Shown in pieces: positions 1 to 10,840 of a stretch of 64,000 nt of DNA. The notes under the pieces are model-generated. The model searched no databases. It was not told the origin of the DNA and saw only the letters and a program-made list of their open reading frames with translations. The translations under genes were made by a program, and so were the position numbers. The number at the start of each line of letters is the position of its first letter. Position 1 is the stretch's first letter. Source of the DNA: Cunninghamia lanceolata (Eukaryota > Streptophyta > Pinopsida > Cupressales > Cupressaceae); NCBI GenBank assembly GCA_027924645.1, contig BSBN01000860.1, positions 9,052,001-9,116,000 on the forward strand. The letters are read 5' to 3'.

Positions 1-61
1 AAGAGGAACGTCCCATCCACATAAAAAATTAAAGTGAGGGAAGGAGGCTATCCAATATGAA

Positions 62-537
62 GTGGCTGTGTTGAAATTTATGGATTTGGATGTTGTTACT
101 AAGCAAGGTGGAGGCGGTGACGGGTTGGGAAATGCCGTCAGAAGGTCCAGCCACATTGCGGGTATTCCTTCGACCAACCCTCAAAGAATCGAGCTGTCTG
201 GTGTGTCAGAGTTTGTTGAAGACACCCTGGAGAGGATGAAGGGGGCACTCTCGTGGAGTCTGTGGAAGAGGAAGAGGGCACTAGTCACTTCCCTGAGATG
301 AACACTCACTATTCAGAGGACAAGGAGGATACCCATGATCAGGAGGAGGACAAAGGGAAGTGCACCCTGTGTGAAAAAATGATTGAGGAGGTTGCTAATC
401 TCAGGTCCAAGGTTGGGGAGCTGCAGAAGAAGTGGAAAGTGATAATGGGGTTTGTTGCCAAAGTCCTACACTGTGCTGCTACTGTCTTTTTTGCTGTGAA
501 GGAGTTCGATGACAAGAACAAGGATTGGGGTTGACAG
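62..537 (+). pseudogene. Acidic, coiled-coil-like ORF in two frames, probably end of a LINE-like unit
   Basis: I do not recognise this protein. Two overlapping frames (62-301 and 253-534) look like one reading frame broken by a shift near 250-300. The second part is rich in Glu, Asp and Lys (VESVEEEEGT, EDKEDTHDQEEDK), then has a Cys pair (CTLCEK) and a heptad-like stretch (EEVANLRSKVGELQKKW) suggestive of a short coiled coil, and stops at 535-537. About 200 bases downstream is a hairpin followed by ATCAAACAAAA, the kind of end seen on the LINEs elsewhere in the window. I infer a retroposon relic; an unrelated host-derived ORF is possible. The last codons are duplicated in reverse at 1500-1536. 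Confidence 0.35.
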
Positions 538-1536
538 CGTTGGGGATTATTAGGAGATGTTCAAATTCCTCACTAAGCATGGGATCGATGGGAATCCTTA
601 GCTGGTTGTTTTATGTTTTACGTTGTTTGTTTTTGCTTAAAGTCAGTTTTGTTAGGGTTTTAGATTACTCTATGATATGTTAATCTGTTGTTAATGCTCT
701 GTTTCTTGCCTGTGTGAGGCTTTTGCTCTGCCCTCTGGGTTGTTTTGTACAAGGTTCTGGACCCTTGTTTCCAGTTGACTTTATCAAACAAAATATGATA
801 TACATATAATAATATATTATAAATATTATTATATTTATATATTATATTATTAATAGTTATATATCATACTATTAAAATATAATATTTATATTATTATATT
901 TAATAGAATAATAAATATTAATAATGTATTATTATATTTATATAATATATTATTAATAATAAATATTTTATTATTAATAATATATTATATAAATATTATT
1001 TATTATTAATAATATATTATATAAATATAATAATACATTATTAATATTTATTATTCTATTAAATATAATAATATAAATATTATATTTTAATAGTATGATA
1101 TATAACTATTAATAATATATTATTAATATTTATTATTCTATTAAATATAATAATATAAATATTATATTTTAAAAGTATGATATATAACTATTAATAATAT
1201 AATATATAAATATAATAATATTTATAATATATTATTATATGTATATCATATTTTGTTTGATAAAGTCAACTGGAAACAAGGGTCCAGAACCTTGTACAAA
1301 ACAACCCAGAGGGCAGAGCAAAAGCCTCACACAGGCAAGAAACATAGCATTAACAACAGATTAACATATCATAGAGTAATCTAAAACCCTAACAAAACTG
1401 ACTTTAAGCAAAAACAAACAACGTAAAACATAAAACAACCAGCTAAGGATTTATGCTTAGTGAGGAATTTGAACATCTCCTAATAATCCCCAAGGCTGTC
1501 AACCCCAATGCCCTTGTTCTTGTCATCGAACTCCTT
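499..1536. repeat. Large imperfect palindrome (fold-back inverted duplication)
   Basis: The left arm starts at 499 (AAGGAGTTCGATGAC) and returns as its reverse complement ending at 1536. The outer ~290 bases of each arm carry the end of the upstream ORF and its 3' tail. The inner ~450 bases are almost pure A/T and are also self-complementary, centred near 980-1000. The right arm has an extra tandem copy of about 83 bases (about 1065-1230), so the arms differ in length. Sequence just after 1536 repeats the AT core again. Tail-to-tail duplication by fold-back copying or template switching is the simplest explanation. Confidence 0.85.
740..796 (+). other. LINE-like 3' terminus (hairpin + ATCAAA tail)
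   Basis: CTGGA and TCCAG can pair around an 8-base loop. They are followed by about 9 bases and TTTATCAAACAAAA. The same layout ends four other retroposons in this window. The inverted copy lies at about 1250-1290. Confidence 0.4.
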
Positions 1537-1617
1537 ATTATTAATATTTATTATTCTATTTATATTATGATATATTATATATAAATATATATAACGAACC
1601 CCCTTGTTAATGGGGCT

Positions 1618-2103
1618 TTGAGGGTTAAACCCAATAAGGAGGCTAGAAAAGAAGTAAGATGGTTAGCCCGAGCAGAAGGTTGGGTGAAGATCAACTTCGA
1701 TGGGGCAGCTAAGGGAAATCCGGGGGAAAGCGGAGCAGGGTGTGTGATTAGAGACCATGAAGGTCGTAAGATTTTGGAAAAATCCATCTATCTAGGGGTG
1801 GGGATGAGCAACGAAGCCAAGTTTAGGGCGGCTTTAATTGGATTACAATGTGCAAAGAGTCAAAACCCAAGAAGAGTACATCTAGAAGGGGACTCATTGA
1901 TAACAATCAATGCCATTCGAGTTGGGTGGACACCAAACTAGAAGCTTAGAAGATGGCTCGATCCCATCGCTCAAATCCTAAAGGAGATGATTGAATACAA
2001 GGTGTCCCATATATATCGAGAAGGGAACAAATTAGCGGATGAGCTAGCCAAAAAGGCCTCATGGGCTGGGATCGATAGAGGTGACAGTCACTTAACTCGA
2101 TGA
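1618..2103 (+). pseudogene. RNase H-like domain (plant LINE / RVT_3 type), one in-frame stop
   Basis: This encodes about 160 codons of a type I RNase H fold as found at the C-terminus of plant LINE polyproteins. The N-terminal part has WVKINFDGAAKGNPGESGAG with the first catalytic Asp, then a conserved Glu region (SNEAKFRAALIGL) and the second Asp in LEGDSL. An in-frame TAG at 1939-1941, at a place where Trp would fit, interrupts it. The same frame then continues with HIYREGNKLADELAKKA, which carries the last Asp, to TGA at 2101-2103. No reverse transcriptase is visible upstream, because the AT palindrome abuts it. It is either a 5'-truncated LINE or a stand-alone RNase H relic. Confidence 0.75.
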
Positions 2104-2251
2104 TTGCACTCTTCGTGCAAAGGGATGTAGAGTGGTATCCTTTCATGATGAGAAGCGTGCGAATTCAGGGATGGAGCTCGAGGTCGCATTAAATGGAGGT
2201 AAGACCAAATGCTAGCGGCATTCCTTTCGAAGCAACCTTTGCATTCTCGGA

Positions 2252-2853
2252 TTGGCAGGCTTGGCAGTAGTTATGGACACTCCTATCGTTTTGGAATGCC
2301 CGAGCAGGCAACTGGCATTTCTGGGAAAGGTGACAGATAAAAGACTGGGGTTGATTTTCAAATCTAGGCACATGCTTATTATTCACGCCGTGAAGATGGT
2401 TCTGGGAGATGTCTTCTTGCGGGCCGAGCATAGGCATAGGGTGAATACCGATGTGGCAGCCATGTTCCTTGCCTCTGTGCTGGAGGCGGGTGATTCCAAG
2501 GAAACGGCTAGGCAATTGTGCAAAAAACTCATCAAAGGGGGAGGTTTTGGGGAGGATTGGAGGACGTCCTGCACAATTACGAGGAGGGTAGAGGCATTCC
2601 GCTCTTGGGAGATCACTGTCATTTGGCGTTGAGGTCAGCCTCTAGAGTGTTTTCCTCTAGTCTTCTTCGCTTTCCAGAGTCCCTGCCTCGGTTTCGCTCG
2701 ACTGCAACACGGGGAATCAGATTCCTCAAGCTAGTTCTTGAAATGATACCAGAGGACGGCACGACATGGCTCCAGGACTTCATTTTGGAGGAAGGGCTCG
2801 CAGATGAGGAGGAAGCTGCCAACTGGGAGCGGCCGAGGGTAAGGGCAACATGA
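2252..2853 (+). pseudogene. Unrecognised ORF pair downstream of RNase H
   Basis: Two frames (2252-2632, 126 aa, and 2518-2853, 111 aa) overlap and may be one reading frame broken by a shift near 2600. I do not recognise the product. The first has a mixed hydrophobic and basic composition (KMVLGDVFLRAEHRHRV); the second ends with an acidic helix-like stretch (LQDFILEEGLADEEEAANW). They follow the RNase H domain by about 150 bases and precede a LINE-like 3' end at 3092-3120, so they may be an extra C-terminal module or second ORF of the same retroposon. Reverse-strand ORFs over the same bases look like shadows. Confidence 0.3.
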
Positions 2854-3091
2854 GTTTGTGAGTGCAGTGTTTTCTGTTGGGGGGTGGTGGGGTTTCAATC
2901 AAGGCTTGGCCCTGTGTTTTGTTTATAAAAATCATGGATGTAATGGTTTGTCTGTTAGGGTTTGGCAACATTTTGATTAAGGTTGTCTGGTGGTTTTGGT
3001 AGGAAGTTGGGTTCTCTGTTTTGATTAGGGTGACAATTTATTATCCCTTGCTGCTATGTAATGTTGATACTTGATAGTTAATACAATGGTG

Positions 3092-3120
3092 CAGCCCTAG
3101 CTGCTTTGAACTGATCAAAA
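3092..3120 (+). other. LINE-like 3' terminus (hairpin + ATCAAAAAA)
   Basis: GCAGC CCTA GCTGC is a perfect 5-bp stem with a 4-base loop. It is followed by TTTGAACTG and ATCAAAAAA, then AT-rich DNA. It probably ends the retroposon that carries the RNase H relic at 1618-2103. Confidence 0.5.
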
Positions 3121-3300
3121 AATATATATGTAATGAACCCAACCCCCAAAAATTAAAAAAATAATAGGTTTTCCTTTTTTTTGTATTTTTCTACATTTTT
3201 TGGAAATCCAATTTTTTCACGATTTTTTTCCGATTTTTTCACGATTTTTTTGAAAAAATCTTATACTTTTGATTTGCCGATTTTTTCCCCAAAAGATTTT
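3121..3300. other. Low-complexity T/A-rich spacer
   Basis: Runs of T and A with a repeated short motif (TTTTTTCACGATTTTTT, about twice at 3215-3255). No coding signal is seen. Confidence 0.6.
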
Positions 3301-4240
3301 TGCTGCTATGCTTCATACTACTGTACCAATTAAAGTAGTGGATTTATTACAAAGCATTCCTAAACTTTGAAATGTCATGACTAATATTGTATCGGGGAAG
3401 AATGAGATAGTGCATGCTATGACCCATTTGGAGTCTGGAGGGAATGAAGACCCAATAACCGAACGTCTGTTGTCGGGCGATCAAGTGATTGATCCCATGT
3501 TATTAACAGTTAGCACGCCAAAGAAACCAACGATGGCCAATATGGAGATCCTTGGAAGGCATCTCACCAATACAATTGTTGATGGTGGGTCTAGTGTGAA
3601 TGAACTTCTGGAAGACACTTGGAGAAGTCTGGGCAAGCCAACCATTTGGTCCCCAACTTCTCAACTGGTCAATGCAGATCAACAAGGTATTAAAGTACTT
3701 GGAGTTTTAATGGGCCAAAATGTAACTATTTGAACCCAAGCATTTTTGTTGAATTTCATGGTTATTTCATTACGATAGAAAGTGTACGACGCATTGTTGG
3801 GTTGGGGTTGGCTGGGAGTAGCTAAAGCCGATCACAACTTGAAAAAGAACACAATCTCCATCAAAAACAAGGGTCGGAAATATACAAATGATCTGAAAAA
3901 CCAAGTAGTCGGTGAGGAAGCAGCCTCCTTGGATTCGTTAGATTCGGACTCTGAAGAAGAATGGACGGAGAATGATCAGGGTCCGATGGAGTTGAACAAC
4001 GAAAGGATTCTGGAATTACAATCATGCTCGTAGGATGAAATAAATTCTTTGCGGCCTGTTTCACTGGCAAATGGAAGACTATGAGGTATTTCCATTGACT
4101 TGTAATTTTATTGAAGCTACGGAGATCAATGAAGAACAACAAATGAAAAACGACTTTGAAAAGTTGGACAGTTTGTGCTGAATGCAGTACAAGGTTCGCA
4201 AAAGATGACATAGGCACTCGACTTTACTGAAGAATGCAAA
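3301..4240 (+). pseudogene. Ty3/gypsy protease-region relic
   Basis: The frame at 3377-3733 contains NTIVDGGSSVNELLEDTWRS, the aspartic-protease active-site region of plant gypsy polyproteins (D-G-G/S-S type), followed by ADQQGIKVLG. After a stop the next piece (3782-4033) has YDALLGWGWLGVAKADHN and an acidic tail (DSLDSDSEEEW), which is the usual end of this protease and the linker to reverse transcriptase. No reverse transcriptase or integrase follows, so this is an isolated fragment. Stops at 3733 and 4033 separate the pieces. Confidence 0.7.
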
Positions 4241-5723
4241 ATTAATGCTGGTATGTCTTAGAGTAATAATATTAAAATATTTAATTTAGAGTGTTCAGAT
4301 ACTTGTCGCCAAGCCAGAGCAACTTCATACGAAAATTATGGAAAAGCGAAAAATATCGTATAATGTGCGGGATAGGAAATTTTTATAGTTGGAGTGGTAG
4401 ATAATTAGTGGGCCCCGCTTGAGAAAAATAGAAAAAATTGCTTTAGTTTATGTTGGGTGGAAAAGCCAAAAATTAAAAAATTAAATTATAAAGTTCTTAA
4501 TTATAAAGCAAAAAAGCAAAAAACTAAAATTCCCAAGTGGGCCCCACATGGAAAAAACAACAAAAAAAAATAACGAAAAGCGAAAAAATAAAAGTTCAAG
4601 TTTGAAAACAATAAGTATTAAAAAAATCAATAATAAATATTTTAAAAAAAATGTTTATTATTGCCGACTATTAAAAAACAAAAAATTAAGGAAAAAAGAA
4701 ATACAACTTTTAAAATATTTGAACTTCTTGGCCGTACGACCCTATTGCTCCCTAACCGTATGACAAATTCCTAAAAATGAAAGACAACACTTCTTCCATC
4801 ATATGGCCACATATTTACATGTTGATTGTATGACTTCATTTAGCATTTTCCATCTGCAAAACAGTGTCGTATGGCTTGATTATTTTGTCTCTGCTGCCAC
4901 TATTGTACAATCAAAGGCCTGCGATAGAAATCCTAGTCATTTTCTAGTGTATGACAAACATCAGGTGGTATAGTTGTATTCTCCTGTCATATTCCTTACT
5001 ATTGACATAGTATGTTTTCAAGTTCTGAAATTGTCACCGTACAGAATTGTAAGGAGATGCTGAATTTCACCATACAGTCAAATACTAGAGACTCTACTGT
5101 ACGGTTTGCTGAGAGCAATCTAAATTTGTTATTCTTTGCCATACACAATGCTTTTCTTGTTGTACAGTTTCATTTTTTCATCCTTCTGGTAAGATTGTAC
5201 GGTTTGCTCAGAGACATTGTACTACACAGTCTTAACACATTCTAGTTTTCTCTTGCTAAATCTTCTATTAACTATGTCCAGCCTTCTGTAGTTGGTTATT
5301 CCTCAGCCTATGACTTTGGTAGAAACAGGAAATTCTTCATGTAGATTGTTGAAGTGACAAACGGTATATTTATGGGCCATGACATATGGGGATACTGCGC
5401 AATATTTTCATGATCAGAATGCTTCTGAGATGCCTGCAATATTGTCTAGGTTTAGTGATCGATTGGGTACAAGTTTACAACATTTTCAGCTTCTAGTGTG
5501 CAGTCAGATTAGGTTCCTTAGTAGGTTGGTCCTCAACATCTTCCGTCTAGTGATAGGTGTTTGGGATGTGTTGGTTCTACTTCTACTTTGTGTGTCGTTC
5601 TAGATTTGCATACAATTTCTTCTTCATCTACCGTGTCGTCACCTGTTTGGCCAACCTTAATGTCACTTGATGCTTCATCATTTTCTGTTGTCTGGAAAAC
5701 GACTTTTTCTTTTGGGGGGATGA
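4241..5723. other. No gene recognised; AT-rich, possibly gypsy 3' region
   Basis: The stretch 4430-4720 is A-rich low complexity. From 4730 to 5230 short motifs with a GTACGG, GTATGAC or GTACAG core recur about a dozen times. Short + strand ORFs (5012-5245, 5379-5603) show no family features. The stretch ends in a purine tract (5711-5723, TTTGGGGGGATGA) next to a putative LTR. Confidence 0.4.
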
Positions 5724-6034
5724 TGTAGTCAATGTATTATGACTATTATTATATTTGATAATATGGGTTATCCGACTATTTATTAATTGTTTGTTGGCTT
5801 TCAGGTAGTTATAAGAGTCAGTTAGTCGGAGTTGGTTAATCGATGGTTGTGTTCCTCTTGGAAACCGTTGGGTCTTTTAAATAGTCTTTGTATCGTCAAG
5901 GAAGGTAGTATGATTTAGTTTGATTGACTCTGATCCTTGGCCGACCATCTCTGGTCTACTTCTGTAATAACCTCATGAGCAAATAAAGATAAATTTTTAC
6001 TCCTCTATCTCGTATGCATTATTAGTTCTGTTCA
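5724..6034 (+). mobile_element. Putative 3' or solo LTR (gypsy-like), 311 bp
   Basis: It begins TGTAGTCAATG directly after a polypurine tract (GGGGGGATGA) and ends TCTGTTCA, so it has TG..CA termini. It contains a plausible poly(A) signal (GCAAATAAAG) near its end. The length and the purine tract fit a 3' LTR. No partner LTR or convincing target duplication was found, so the boundaries are provisional. Confidence 0.5.
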
Positions 6035-6119
6035 TTATTTTAAGTAATTGTTTTGTCAGATATAAGGGTAAACATATTTTTGTACAAGTATGTCTCTTGC
6101 TTCTCATTTGGTTGGCCTT

Positions 6120-7331
6120 TATATTAGATGGATGTAAAAATAATGTTTTTGAATAGCATCATAGAAGAAGAGGTTTACATAAATCAACCTAGAGGATTTG
6201 AGGCGCATGGGCGTATGCAGGCTGAAAAGGCTCTGCATGGGTTGAACTTTGAAGAAAGCATCTTGTGCTTGGCCCTTTCAGGTCGATGAGTACTTCTTTA
6301 GGGTTATAAAACAATTGCAAATCCTAATGTTAATAATTTATTTGATAAATTTGATCTGCTAGTTTTAGTCTTGTATGTGGATGATCTTATTCTTACAGGC
6401 AATAGTGAGAAGCTCATAGGATGGTCTAAGAGAGTTGGCCTCTGAATTTGACATGAAAGATATCAGCCTTATGCATTATTTCTTGGGCCTTGAAGTGTGG
6501 TGAGTTACAAGAGAAGTATTCCTAAGTCAAGGGATGTACATAGTGGAAATTCTAAAAAGATTTCAGATATTGGATTGTAAGCTTCTTGCTATTCCTGTGA
6601 TTCCAAATCTGAAGTCAACTATTGATTTAAATCCAATTTGGTGGGATCCATTTGTATATAGGAAGCTGATTGGCTCTCTAACATACTTGGTAAATACTAG
6701 ACCTGATATTTGTTTTATAGTGAACACATTAAATTACTTTATGGTTGAGCCTAGGCAAGTTCACTGGACTGTTGCAAAACATGTGGTCAAATACTTGAAG
6801 GGCACAATTCATTATAGGCTGAAGTATGTTTCAAATGAAGAGTTAATGCTACATGGCTTTGTAGATTCAGATTAGGTGGGTGATTCTAGAGCTAGAAAGA
6901 ACACTTTAGGGTTTTGTCACAACTTGGGGTCAGGCGTGATGTCTTGGTTCAACAAGAAATATAGTTGCATTAAGTTCAGTTGAAGTAGAGTACATAGTGG
7001 CTTCTTTTGTTAATTGTGATGCTATTCAGCTTTGCATGTTGATTGCAAAGCTTACTAATTAGATGTTGGAACCGACCATAGTGGATTGTGACAATCAGAG
7101 TTGCATTAAGCTTTCTAAAAATCTAGTGTTTCATGATCACTTCAAGCACATTGATATTTGTTATCATTTTTTCAGAGATAAGAGTTCATAAGGGACCTGC
7201 CATTCTTCATTATTTTCCTTTAGATGAGCAGGTTGCGAACCTTTTGACAAAGCCTTTGTCGAAAGGAAAGTCTGAACTCTTGAGAACAAAGTTGGGGTTT
7301 GCTGGAAAACACCTTCTTTGTGAAGAGGGAG
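6120..7331 (+). pseudogene. Ty1/copia reverse transcriptase-RNase H relic
   Basis: This is a decayed copia pol 3' half. Visible in order are EEEVYINQPRGFE (RT palm start), LVLYVDDLILTGNS with an intact YVDD near 6370, EFDMKDISLMHYFLGLEV, the RT connection in the longest open stretch at 6534-6875 (RKLIGSLTYLVNTRPDICF), then RNase H pieces, and finally VANLLTKPLSKGKSELLRTK at about 7225-7290. At least half a dozen frameshifts or stops break it (for example TAG at 6873-6875). Gag, protease and integrase are missing. The purine tract GAAGAGGGAG ends at about 7331, where an LTR seems to begin. Confidence 0.85.
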
Positions 7332-7727
7332 TGTTAAATTTTTATCACTCGTAAGGTGTATCGGCACAGTAGTCAGAAACACTATTTTTGGGTACAACAG
7401 TCAGAAACTCTAATTCTGGGTGCTTATATAATTTTAATTTATTCTTAGCTTCTGCTAGGTGACTACATTCTTGCCCATCATTTTTATTAGCAGATTTTTG
7501 GCACCTCCATTTGGGTATTTTAGGTGCTGTTTTCAAATCTAAATAGGAATTACATATATTTTGTTTAGGTGATTGCAGTTTTATTTTAGGAAAATTTCCC
7601 TAGGATAAGGCCGCCTAAAATTAAGTTAATTTCTTAATTTTTTGGGCAGCTGGATATTTTTAGGAAAGTTTTTTTGGTGTTTGGAAAAACTAAAAATAAG
7701 CCTCTTTTGTGAGTGCCTTGTTAATAG
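7332..7727 (+). mobile_element. Start of the copia 3' LTR, interrupted
   Basis: TGTTAAATT follows the purine tract of the copia relic. A short internal repeat, CAGTCAGAAAC, occurs at about 7370 and 7400. The LTR seems to be cut by the retroposon at 7728-8233 and its true end is not clear. Confidence 0.45.
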
Positions 7728-8233
7728 TTTTTTTAAAAAAGTTTTTGATAAGGGTAAGAAAGGGGTTTCGAAAGGGCTCCAAACCTTATACAAAGATCAA
7801 AACAGATATAGCAGTGAAGCCTATCACTCAACAAAGGACCAACAACACGGATCAGAAGCCCTAAGGCTACAAACAACACCCAGAGAACCTCTCGATAGGG
7901 GCTAAAAACAACTAGAAGTCAGTGAATACAACAATATACCATCTGGATCAAGGTGGCTTAAAGCCAAAGTGCTCCAAAGAACACTAAATATTGCCTCCAG
8001 ACAAGGCTACAGAATCATTGATGCTACTTTCCTTGCAGGCTACAATCCCTTTTTTGATTGCTGATCCTGAATCATAAGAATTCGTAGGGCTTCTTGTTAA
8101 TCTCTCCGCCAGAAGCCTTTTTTCCTTACTAGTTGAAGGCAAAACAGGCGAATGAAGAGCCTTAGCCATGTTCTTATTACTAAAATTCCACCTGATTAGG
8201 TGTCGCTGAACCCCTCCCATCAGAGCCAAGGGG
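7728..8233 (-). mobile_element. 5'-truncated LINE-like retroposon with target-site duplication
   Basis: CTTGTTAATAG (7717-7727) and CTTGTCAATAG (8234-8244) flank the unit as an 11-bp target duplication with one transition. On the minus strand the element ends with a GGTTT/AAACC stem, then CCCTTATCAAAAAC and an A-rich tail (the T-rich stretch at 7728-7760 on the + strand). It carries an open frame at 7984-8241 of about 80 aa that I do not recognise (contains KEKRLLAERLTRSPTNSYDS), followed by a ~250-base 3' UTR. I infer a 5'-truncated LINE; a processed host transcript is possible. Confidence 0.6.
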
Positions 8234-8244
8234 CTTGTCAATAG

Positions 8245-8671
8245 GTTATTTATTAAGCCTCGGGATCACTGTTTTGTACACTCAAATATTTCAGAATAAT
8301 AACGTTTTTGACAGACTTGCATTTATTCTGATTTTAATTTATTGTTTTAGGTTTTCGTACTTTAAATTTTCTGTGTATACATGGTAAGGCACTCTAGCTG
8401 TGGATTTGATTGAAGGCTAAGACAGTTGAATTTGTTCAAACACTAGGGTGCAGAATCTGCATATCATGTGCTGAATTTTCACATATAAGTGATAGCAGCA
8501 TGTTAGTAACACACAAAAAACATGCAATGTTTGTAAGGATTTCAGGGCTTTCAATACTTAAACAAGATATCAAATGCAGAAATCCACGACTGCAATAAAC
8601 TTTATAATCAATGATATAGTGTAGATTTCAAATGACAACTTATCTAATGAATACTAAAACAATGAATAGAA
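8245..8671. other. No gene recognised
   Basis: AT-rich sequence, perhaps the remainder of the interrupted copia LTR. One short ORF (8410-8598) has no recognisable features. Confidence 0.5.
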
Positions 8672-8919
8672 AAATCAGAAATTAGCATTGACACAACACA
8701 AAAGATTTATTTTGGGAAAAACCCTTTCGAGTAGAAAAGCCAACAAGAAATTCTGTGAGTATATTAACTCAATCCAGAAGTTGTAAATACAATGAGAATT
8801 TCTTGTTGGCTTTTCTACTCGAAAGGGTTTTTCCCAAAATAAATCTTGTGTTGTGTCAATGCTAATTTCTGATTTAGTATATTAACTCAATCCAGAAGTT
8901 GTAAATACAATGAGAATTT
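8672..8919. repeat. Hairpin of LTR-end sequence plus direct repeat
   Basis: The left arm (8672-8754) and right arm (8795-8875) are inverted copies of about 82 bases with one 2-base indel, separated by a 40-base spacer. A 44-base block (8758-8801) that includes the spacer is repeated directly at 8876-8919. The arm sequence (TTTCTACTCGAAAGGGTTTT and its continuation) looks like the U5 end of a copia LTR. Confidence 0.85.
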
Positions 8920-9919
8920 AAGCACCTTAAAGTTCTACAGCTAGATTTTGAAGGAGTTCTAGAAACATTTTGACTATCTTCTTACTTCCTCAAGCAAAAT
9001 GAGCTCTTAATAAATAGAGGAGCTTCAAATCCAAATGCCCAAGTGTCTCAAAATGGATGCTCAAGTTGTTACTTTACAACATCCAAGAATCTCCAACTTT
9101 CATGTAACTCCCTTTTGTCATAGATGCTTTTGTAACTCCCTCCATCTTACTCTTACAAAGTAACCTCCATGTCATATCCAACCTTCCAAGTGAAATTTTG
9201 TGTCATAGAAGGGATTCCTCCAAGGTGGGGCCCCATTTAATGAGAGGCCAAAATATGACAACACACCCAACCTAAATATCCTAACAAAGTTGAGTAGATG
9301 TAGGTCATCCCATTGCCAGATTATTTTATGTCAATGTCAGTCTCTCACCTGATTAGAAGAAGATGGTAAGGAAGATTGTAATTGCAGGACTTTCTTATGT
9401 TCACCCATGTAATCAAAAGTCAAGGGACAAGCTTGTTTGAAATGCCAATGTCTAGGACTAAGATGCAAATGTAGCAAAGAACAGGAACTTGGGTAAGGAC
9501 AAAGTGGTTAAATATTTTCAAAGGTAGGAACATATTAACCAGCAACTACTCATTGATCCATGATCTTAGGTATGCTAGTTCAAAACCCATAGAAGCATTT
9601 GTTCAACAAATAACTAAATAGAAAAAACACCCGAGGCAGAAATGAATCCAACTAGAATAATAATAGGTTTGTAGAAAAGTCGTCAATTCCAGTCCTGCAT
9701 ATTATAATCGAAAAGGAATTTGAATAGAAGGGAGACTACAAATGAAAAGTAATCTCTAAACCATACACACAAGGATTTGTATATAATATGTCTATTGATT
9801 GGAGCACAATTGGGTGGGATTCACAGAGCTTACAGCTTGCAGTGGGTTCTCTCTATTACTTAGTAACCTGCAAACTATGCAACATTTGTGAGTAACTTTA
9901 TGAAGTGCACATCATCTTG
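8920..9919. other. No gene recognised
   Basis: AT-rich non-coding DNA following the hairpin. It has an LTR-like composition but no ends, repeats or open frames that I can identify. Confidence 0.5.
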
Positions 9920-10261
9920 TCAAGTTCCATGTGCACAATGAGATAATGTGAGGACATCAATAGAGCATGTCTTCAGTAACTGGCCAAGAAGTGCCTCATC
10001 TTCCAAATCAATAACTGGTTGAGGAAATTGAAATGATTGGGATATGAATGGGTCTTCTAACCATTCCATCGTGTAACTGATTGAAGATTCTATAGCTTGC
10101 ATCCCCATGGTTTTGACTGAGAAGGTTGGACATCGTACAAACTCCGTTCTGTGTAACACATTCTCAATGCTAAATAATCCATCTTTGGGTTTGACCAATC
10201 TGAATATACAGTTTTGGTTTGTAAGTCCAGCATCTGTACATATGTATAAGATCATGTTCAT
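9920..10261 (-). CDS. Orphan 113-aa ORF, unknown
   Basis: An uninterrupted minus-strand frame of 113 codons in otherwise non-coding sequence. It has mixed, protein-like composition with several Cys residues, no signal peptide or membrane segment, and no motif I recognise. It could be an exon of an unidentified gene, a fragment of a transposon, or chance. The shorter + strand frame over it (10107-10307) looks like a shadow. Confidence 0.2.
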   Translation of the reverse strand: MNMILYICTDAGLTNQNCIFRLVKPKDGLFSIENVLHRTEFVRCPTFSVKTMGMQAIESSISYTMEWLEDPFISQSFQFPQPVIDLEDEALLGQLLKTCSIDVLTLSHCAHGT

Positions 10262-10729
10262 GATGAATAGAAGAGCTATTTTTGTTATCCCTTTTTTTTT
10301 GTTCTGAAGTGGTAATCATGCTTCTGCAATTATTTTTCACATTTTCATTGCATACTCTATAATTTGCAAAGTTAATTAGATAGATTCATTTTATAAATGG
10401 TTTGTGAACTGTTCTGCCTGCAAACCCCTGGGATCAACATGGATAATGACAACTTTTAACGTCTTGTAGTCAAGATTGGTTTGTAAGATCTATCAAAGTG
10501 AGGACGCAATGCAATTTTTCTAAGTCTTCCCTGCAAAATTTGATTTTGAAATTTTTGTTGTTGACAACAATCATGGCTATCCTCTTATTGTTGGGCTTCT
10601 CCAAGCCCAGTTGTCTTAGAAAGGAACTAAAGTATTATAAACAAAGTAAAAAGTAATAAATAATTATACACTAGAATCCAGTACAATAAAAAATTGTGAG
10701 AGGAATTTTTAATACCCTATAATAATAAA
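10262..10729. other. No gene recognised
   Basis: AT-rich spacer without open frames or repeats that I can name. Confidence 0.5.
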
Positions 10730-10840
10730 CACACTCTCTCTCTCTCTCACACACACACGCGCGCGCGCGCGCGAGCGACGCACATGTGCGTGTGTGCACG
10801 CACGTATGCTGCAAGTATGTGTGTGTGTTTTATTGGTCAC
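10730..10840. repeat. Compound microsatellite (CT)n(CA)n(CG)n and alternating Pu/Py tract
   Basis: A run of CT, then CA, then CG dinucleotides (10733-10775), followed by GTGCGTGTGTGCACGCACGT-like alternating purine/pyrimidine sequence. Such tracts are known to favour Z-DNA and slippage. Similar tracts recur near 10900, 11350 and 11470. Confidence 0.85.

Noticed and set aside
8672..8919. CRISPR-like or MITE interpretation of the inverted/direct repeat
   Set aside because: There is only one hairpin with one direct copy, no spacers array and no terminal target duplication; LTR-end fragments explain it better.
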